A stretch of DNA of 64,000 bases from the NCBI GenBank assembly GCA_963667315.1, contig OY763325.1, positions 3,596,001 through 3,660,000 on the forward strand, in the 5' to 3' direction. The notes beneath the pieces are model-generated. The model saw only the letters and a list, made by a program, of their open reading frames with translations, did no database searches and was not told the origin of the DNA. Each line of letters opens with the position of its first letter. The first letter of the stretch is position 1. Both the position numbers and the translations under genes were made by a program. The stretch is from DAINPP01 sp963667315. GTDB lineage: Bacteria > Thermotogota > Thermotogae > MWEM01. Shown here piece by piece: positions 59,095 through 64,000 of the stretch.

Positions 59095-59721
59095 TTAGAA
59101 AAATTTTGTGTACAAGTCGTTTAGCAAAACGGCTACCGCTTTGGCACCGGCATCGTATGCGCCAATACTTCTTTCCCCGAGATATCTGGCTCTTCCCTTT
59201 GATGCCGTGATGCTCTTTGTGGATTCCGCCCCTTCATCAGCACATTTAAGTGCTTCTTCAATTACAGGCTTGATTTCCTCACCAACCGCCTTCTTTAGCG
59301 AATTCGTATAGGGAATCAATGAGTCCAGAAGTGTCTTATCACCGAGTTGTGCTTTCCCGACTTTCTGAACACCATCAACAAATCCCTGGAACAGCTCCCC
59401 AATCTCTGTCAAATTGAGTTCCTGCTTACCCTTTACAGCTCTTCCGGCAAGAAGAAATGCCTTTCCCCATATCGGACCGGATGCACCACCGCATTTTTCC
59501 ATGATAATCATACTGCAGGAACGTAAAAAGCCTCCTATATCTTCCGTGTTGAGTGTATCCCATTGTGAAATTATCTCTTTAAAGCCCTTTGCAATAGAGC
59601 TTCCAAAATCTCCATCACCCGCAACTGAATCGAGATCACAAAAATAGGATTCATTTTTTATGATATCTTCTGCTGTGAACTTCACCATTTCCATCAATTT
59701 TTCCTTTGAGATAGTAGTCAT
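59095..59721 (-). CDS. dhaL: Dihydroxyacetone kinase subunit DhaL-like
   Basis: A 208-aa helical-barrel protein that binds ADP/ATP with Mg2+. The DhaL nucleotide motif appears as SVAGDGDFGSSIAKGFKEI, with GGASGPIWGKAFL and GDKTLLDSLIP later and RARYLGERSIGAYDAGA at the end. These are the usual nucleotide- and metal-binding stretches. The form resembles ATP-using kinases rather than PTS-linked DhaL, and no DhaM is in the window. It lies 10 bp after dhaK. Confidence 0.9.
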   Translation of the reverse strand: MTTISKEKLMEMVKFTAEDIIKNESYFCDLDSVAGDGDFGSSIAKGFKEIISQWDTLNTEDIGGFLRSCSMIIMEKCGGASGPIWGKAFLLAGRAVKGKQELNLTEIGELFQGFVDGVQKVGKAQLGDKTLLDSLIPYTNSLKKAVGEEIKPVIEEALKCADEGAESTKSITASKGRARYLGERSIGAYDAGAKAVAVLLNDLYTKFF

Positions 59722-59731
59722 GTAAAATCAC

Positions 59732-60721
59732 CTAAAACTCTTTCCACGCAAGTGTGTCGGAAGTAGCACATAAAAGTTGCTTCAATTCATCATCCAATTT
59801 TAACAATGTGATGGAAGCTCCTGCCATATCTATGGAGGTCATATAATCACCAACCAGTGATTTGAAGACTTTGATGTTCTTCTGATCAAGACAATCTATT
59901 GTGTCATTTGCGAGGACATAAAGTTCCTGAAGGGGTGTCGCACCAAAGCCGTTTACAATCAGTGCACATTCTTCATTACTTTTTAAATCCAAATCCTTGA
60001 TGATGTTGTCTGTCAGTTTTATAGCCAGTTCTTTAGAACTCATCAACTTTTCACGCTTAACACCGGCCTCGCCGTGTATACCAACACCGACTTCAATGTT
60101 TTCCTCTTCCAGGTCAAATGTTGGTTTCCCTCTTGCCGGAACTGTACACGAGTTTAAAGCAATTCCCATGGAACGAACGTTTTTGATGACTTTCTCTGCA
60201 ACCGCTTTTACTTCTTCAAGTGAAGCACCTTCTTCTGCCTTTGCCCCTGCAATCTTGTGGACGAAAATTGTACCGGCAACACCTCTTCGATCAATTTCAT
60301 TTGCGATGGCAACGTCGTCGTTTACATAGACAGAATCAACATTCAAATCATCCTCGTCAATTGCAAGATCAGCTGCATTATCAAAGTTCATAACATCCCC
60401 GGAATAATTTTTTACGATCAGTAATACACCTTTTTCCGTGGCATTGTGCTTTATTGCGTTGTATATCTGCATAACTGAAGGGGATGCGAAGACTTCACCA
60501 CAAACGGCACAATCCAGCATTCCTTTACCGACAAAACCGCCATGTGCCGGTTCATGACCGCTTCCACCACCGCTTATAAGGACCACTTTATCCGTCTTTT
60601 TTACTTTTCTGGATAAGAGATTGTATTTTTCATCATAATCCAGCAAGTTTCCATGTGCCTTAACCATGCCGTTGCACATTTCCTTTACTAAATTTTCAGT
60701 GTTATTTAGAATTTTTTTCAT
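59732..60721 (-). CDS. dhaK: Dihydroxyacetone kinase subunit DhaK-like
   Basis: A 329-aa protein with the substrate loop SGGGSGHEPAHGGFVGKGML near residues 50-69, the conserved Asp109 (YSGDVMNF) and the substrate-anchoring His216 (VGVGIHGEAG), which forms a hemiaminal with the ketone group of a triose or related ketose. All key residues are intact. GGAGG precedes the ATG. The gene directly follows a ribose-type ABC ATPase, so the substrate probably enters by that transporter. Confidence 0.93.
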   Translation of the reverse strand: MKKILNNTENLVKEMCNGMVKAHGNLLDYDEKYNLLSRKVKKTDKVVLISGGGSGHEPAHGGFVGKGMLDCAVCGEVFASPSVMQIYNAIKHNATEKGVLLIVKNYSGDVMNFDNAADLAIDEDDLNVDSVYVNDDVAIANEIDRRGVAGTIFVHKIAGAKAEEGASLEEVKAVAEKVIKNVRSMGIALNSCTVPARGKPTFDLEEENIEVGVGIHGEAGVKREKLMSSKELAIKLTDNIIKDLDLKSNEECALIVNGFGATPLQELYVLANDTIDCLDQKNIKVFKSLVGDYMTSIDMAGASITLLKLDDELKQLLCATSDTLAWKEF

Positions 60722-60735
60722 AACTTTTCCTCCAG

Positions 60736-62286
60736 TTAAACCATGTATTTGACTAAATTCTCTTCAGATGGTTTATTATCTTTGTCTGCTTCAACCTCTG
60801 ATACGATACGACCGTCTTTCATGATAATAATTCTATTACTCAAACCGATTAACTCAAGCAGGTCATCCGTTATCAGCAAAATGGCAAGATTATTTTCCGC
60901 TGCATGTCTTATAAATGTGTAGATTTCCTCTTTTGCTCCTATATCTATTCCCCTTGTTGGATTGTTCAGTATCAGAATATCCAGATCTTTTACCATCCAT
61001 TTTGATAAAACGATCTTTTGTTGATTTCCACCGCTTAAAGAGAAACAAAGATCTTCTTTTTTTGCTTTTATTCTGAATTGTCTGATCCCTTCATCAACAA
61101 GTAGGGATTCTTTTGATTTGTTCACAAATGTAGAAGAATTTCTTATCTCCCTAAGATTAGGTAAAGAAAGATTGTTTGTGACATCGAGTGTCCCGATGAT
61201 ACCAAGTTCTTTCCTCTCGGAAGGAACATAACCAATTTTATTGTCAATCATCTTTCGGATAGTTGGTTTTTCAACCAGCTGACCGTTTATTTTGATGGCA
61301 CCTTTTTCATAATCGCCGATTCCAAAGAGGATTTCTCCCAGCTCTTTTTTTCCTGAGCCAATTAATCCACCGATACCCAGTATCTCTCCAGGTTTTAATT
61401 CCAGATTGATGGCTTCGTATTCATTTTTAGAGCAGAGTCCTCTGATTTCAAGAATATTTTCCTTTTCCTTTATCGATCGTAGTGATTTTTGTTCTTCTAC
61501 ATTATAAGTATCTCTGCTGAGTTCTCTTCCCACCATCATCGGATGAATATCTTCCTCTTTGACTGTTTTGGGATTGACTTCTCCTACGACTTCACCGTCT
61601 TTTAATACGAGAATCCTATTACAGGTATTCATCAATTCTGACAAACGATGAGAAACGAAGATGAATGTTGCCTTTCCTGCAAATACCTGAATCTTCTGAA
61701 GCAACAGTTCGCGTTCTTTTTCAGGTAGTCCTGCCGTTGGTTCATCGAGAAGGATAAGTGGCGTATCTATGTTGTATAGATCGGCAACGACAAAGGCACG
61801 GATTATTTCAAGCATCTGTCTTTCATGAAACATGTAGTCCATGACTTCTTTTCTGGCATCAATATCCATGTCAAAATTTTTGAGATACATATTGGCCTTT
61901 TTAATCATCATTCTCTTATCAAGTATGCCCTTCTTTGTAAATTTTTCCTCATGTGAAAGGAATAGGTTTTCATATACCGTGAGATCCGGGATCAGATTCT
62001 GCTCCTGAAAAACCATCGAGACGCCAAGCATATTGGCTTCACGAAAACTTTGAGGCGAATATTTAACACCATCTTTGAAAAGTTCTCCCGAAATTGGATT
62101 TTCAACACCTGAGATGATTCTTAGAAGCGTTGACTTTCCCGCTCCATTCTCACCGGCAAAGCCGATGATATCATTCTTGTTTATTTTTAAGTCTATTCCT
62201 TTAAGCGCATGGATTCCAGGATATTGTTGTTGAATTCCCTTAACTTCGAAATAACACTTTTTTTCTTCTTGATTAGTTTTATTCAT
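60736..62286 (-). CDS. Sugar ABC transporter ATPase, RbsA/MglA type
   Basis: A 516-aa two-domain ATPase. The first half has Walker A GENGAGKSTLLRII and Walker B LILLDEPTAGLPEKE, but its signature is degenerate (YMFHERQMLEIIRA). The second half has GLIGSGKKELGEIL, signature LSGGNQQKIVLSKWM and NN in place of the usual acid pair in Walker B (LILNNPTRGIDIGA). The pattern is normal for RbsA-type proteins, where one site is inactive. AGAGGT precedes the ATG at 62286. It is 14 bp ahead of dhaK. Confidence 0.94.
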   Translation of the reverse strand: MNKTNQEEKKCYFEVKGIQQQYPGIHALKGIDLKINKNDIIGFAGENGAGKSTLLRIISGVENPISGELFKDGVKYSPQSFREANMLGVSMVFQEQNLIPDLTVYENLFLSHEEKFTKKGILDKRMMIKKANMYLKNFDMDIDARKEVMDYMFHERQMLEIIRAFVVADLYNIDTPLILLDEPTAGLPEKERELLLQKIQVFAGKATFIFVSHRLSELMNTCNRILVLKDGEVVGEVNPKTVKEEDIHPMMVGRELSRDTYNVEEQKSLRSIKEKENILEIRGLCSKNEYEAINLELKPGEILGIGGLIGSGKKELGEILFGIGDYEKGAIKINGQLVEKPTIRKMIDNKIGYVPSERKELGIIGTLDVTNNLSLPNLREIRNSSTFVNKSKESLLVDEGIRQFRIKAKKEDLCFSLSGGNQQKIVLSKWMVKDLDILILNNPTRGIDIGAKEEIYTFIRHAAENNLAILLITDDLLELIGLSNRIIIMKDGRIVSEVEADKDNKPSEENLVKYMV

Positions 62287-62333
62287 AATTATTTAGACCT
62301 CTCTATCATAAAATGGTTGATGACATAAAGCGA

Positions 62334-63287
62334 TCACTTGACGGTGATACTCTTTGGTCTACCGGTGTTTGATACCAGAGCACCGAATATGATTAATACG
62401 CCCATCGCAACATTTCTGATTTCCGGTGTTACGCCCATAAAATTTAAACCGCTGATTAGTACTGTGATTAAAACTGCTCCCAAAACAGTTCCAACAGCTG
62501 ACCCTCTTCCGCCACTGAGTGCTATTCCACCCATGACAACAACGGCGATGACTGATAATGTGTAAGAATCTCCCATATATGGGCATGCCGCTTCGAGTAA
62601 TGATGATTGCATTGCACCTGCCAGACCGATCAAACCACCATGTATGGTGAATGTAATGATTTGAACTTTCATCACATTTATCCCGGAATACTCTGAGACA
62701 TATTCATTGCTGCCAATGGCATAGAGATATCTTCCGAATGATGTGTTCTTAAGGAATACGATTGTTAATAAAACGATGATCAACGGAATCACGATGACAT
62801 TTGGAATACCAAAAAGAAAACTGCCCTTTCCCAATGCAAGGAATGAAGGGGATTCAATATTAAGTGGAGATCCTTTAAGGATCAATACCGATGCACCGTT
62901 TAGTATTCCCATCATGGCAATTGTAGAAAGGAATGTGGGGATTTTTAATAAGGTTGCAAGAAATCCATTTGCCAAGCCGATTGCGGCACCTACCAAAATA
63001 CCCACAAATAACGCTCCAAAACCAAGAGTAGGTACTGTCATGGCCGTTATTACACCTGAGAATGTCATGGTGGCACCAACAGATATATCTATACTTCCCA
63101 TTATGATAATCATGGACATTCCCATGGAGGCGATAAGCATGATGGACATCTGCTTTAACAAATTACTGAGATTTGTGATGGATAAAAATACAGGATATTG
63201 TATACCGAAAAACAGGATAAGTATTACCAGCAATATAGGAGTCCAATATTTTGATAGTTTTTTGTTGTTTAGTTTTTTTGTGTTCAT
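62334..63287 (-). CDS. Sugar ABC permease, RbsC type
   Basis: A 317-aa permease of the BPD_transp_2 family. Motifs include MSMIIIMGSIDISVGATMTFSG, YLYAIGSNEYVSEYSGINV and VMGGIALSGGRGSAVGTVLG. The ATG at 63287 follows GGGAGGC; the upstream frame to 63302 contains that site. It is the second of two RbsC-like permeases, 17 bp after the first, so the pair forms a heterodimeric channel. Confidence 0.94.
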   Translation of the reverse strand: MNTKKLNNKKLSKYWTPILLVILILFFGIQYPVFLSITNLSNLLKQMSIMLIASMGMSMIIIMGSIDISVGATMTFSGVITAMTVPTLGFGALFVGILVGAAIGLANGFLATLLKIPTFLSTIAMMGILNGASVLILKGSPLNIESPSFLALGKGSFLFGIPNVIVIPLIIVLLTIVFLKNTSFGRYLYAIGSNEYVSEYSGINVMKVQIITFTIHGGLIGLAGAMQSSLLEAACPYMGDSYTLSVIAVVVMGGIALSGGRGSAVGTVLGAVLITVLISGLNFMGVTPEIRNVAMGVLIIFGALVSNTGRPKSITVK

Positions 63288-63304
63288 AGACATGCCTCCC
63301 ATAT

Positions 63305-64000
63305 TTATTTCGTAAGGAAAATCTTCCCACGTTTTTGTGAGAATATAACAAGGGAAATTGCAAGTACCAGCAAAATTCCCTTTGCGATATCCTGAACATT
63401 AGAGCCAACACCGAGAAGATTCATTCCATTGTCAAAGATTCCTATTAAAAGAACACCTATAAATGTTCTCATTAAACCGCCAACACCACCCATGATGGAC
63501 GTTCCACCTACAACAACTGCTATGAGTGTATTAAATAGATATTTGTCTCCAAGTCTTGCAGGGGCCATTCCCAGGTATGCAGAAAGCAGGACACAGGCAA
63601 AACCGTTTAAAAGACCCGAAAAGGCAAATGCGATGATTCTGTACTTGTTTACGTTAATTCCCATCTTTTTCATTGATTCCTCGTTACTTCCAATTGCTTT
63701 TATATACATCCCCACTTTAGTCTTTTTACTGATGAATACAAAGATGAAAAAGATAATAAATCCGAATAAGATAACATTGGGTAAGCCTGGAATCAACTGT
63801 CCTGAAGATATCCAACTGAAGTTTCTGTTTCTGATATTAATGTTATATCCATGTGTAATACCTGTGGCAATTCCCTGATATACGAACATCATAGCCAGCG
63901 TGATGATAAAAGAAGGTAATTTCAAAGCGACAATAAGCGTTCCGTTTATCAAACCGGATACAAGTCCGATAACGATAGCCAATATGATGAACCCCGGACC
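63305..64000 (-). CDS. Sugar ABC permease, RbsC type, 5' part missing at window edge
   Basis: The frame is open to the window end, so the start and the first helices lie outside. The visible 232 residues match the RbsC core (LPSFIITLAMMFVYQGIA, YIKAIGSNEESMKKMGINV, VVGGTSIMGGVGGLMRTFIG). It is upstream of and co-transcribed with the second permease, the RbsA-type ATPase and DhaKL. The binding protein and regulator are presumably beyond 64,000. Confidence 0.9.
   Translation of the reverse strand, partial: GPGFIILAIVIGLVSGLINGTLIVALKLPSFIITLAMMFVYQGIATGITHGYNINIRNRNFSWISSGQLIPGLPNVILFGFIIFFIFVFISKKTKVGMYIKAIGSNEESMKKMGINVNKYRIIAFAFSGLLNGFACVLLSAYLGMAPARLGDKYLFNTLIAVVVGGTSIMGGVGGLMRTFIGVLLIGIFDNGMNLLGVGSNVQDIAKGILLVLAISLVIFSQKRGKIFLTK

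Overview
This is a dense, AT-rich bacterial window (roughly 60% A+T by eye). It carries canonical AGGAGG-type Shine-Dalgarno sites, TTG and GTG starts, sigma70-like promoters and many small, tightly packed operons. The three complete solute-binding proteins have cleavable signal peptides. Two of them lack any cysteine lipobox, and the third has only a poor one. That feature, together with a MalG-type permease carrying a long external insert and a glycosyltransferase inside a sugar ABC operon, would fit a mesophilic Thermotogota-like bacterium. EFR1-type flavodoxin/ferredoxin proteins, YdbC and YoaP-type acetyltransferases are also common in Firmicutes, so the phylum is not settled. No rRNA, tRNA, CRISPR array, transposase or integrase was recognised.

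Positions 1-15,400 hold short housekeeping and accessory units. These are the tail of an FMN-binding protein, a PadR/P-loop kinase pair, a TetR-controlled flavoprotein operon with a clear operator, a hybrid histidine kinase split by an in-frame TAG, an EFR1/Nudix/YdbC group, an esterase pair, an aldo/keto reductase with a MerR-type 19-bp-spacer promoter, a two-component system and an AhpD-like protein. Positions 15,400-29,800 form an accessory zone. A DUF2207 membrane protein and an EFR1 protein are each bracketed by direct copies of a 74-76 bp repeat made of a consensus promoter followed at once by a terminator. Between them lie a degenerate AlbA_2/ATPase gene, an unknown protein, a PHP plus SMC-like ATPase (TrlF-like), an AAA ATPase/PD-(D/E)XK protein, and VOC, methyltransferase, Nudix, acetyltransferase and serine hydrolase genes.

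Positions 30,000-64,000 are mainly signalling and transport. There is a chemoreceptor and an intact hybrid kinase, then a sugar operon (binding protein, two permeases, ATPase, glycosyltransferase) divergent from a LacI regulator with a 16-bp perfect palindrome. A long peptide operon follows (RpiR regulator, OppABCDF, transglutaminase-like protein, dipeptide epimerase, isoaspartyl dipeptidase) that reads as uptake and breakdown of short, possibly cell-wall-derived, peptides. Next come a BMP-type (nucleoside-like) ABC operon, a CheY-like regulator, and a ribose-type ABC operon joined to DhaK/DhaL kinase subunits and a YD-repeat surface protein.

The most unusual feature is the promoter-terminator repeat family (15478, 17552, 26859, 27863). 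All copies point the same way, share a 12-nt box at the predicted transcription start and a terminator hairpin, and differ in the promoter spacer. Next in interest are an A7 slippery heptamer at the frame break of the YoaP-type acetyltransferase, the possible defence cluster at 17.7-24.9 kb, and the DhaKL-linked transporter.
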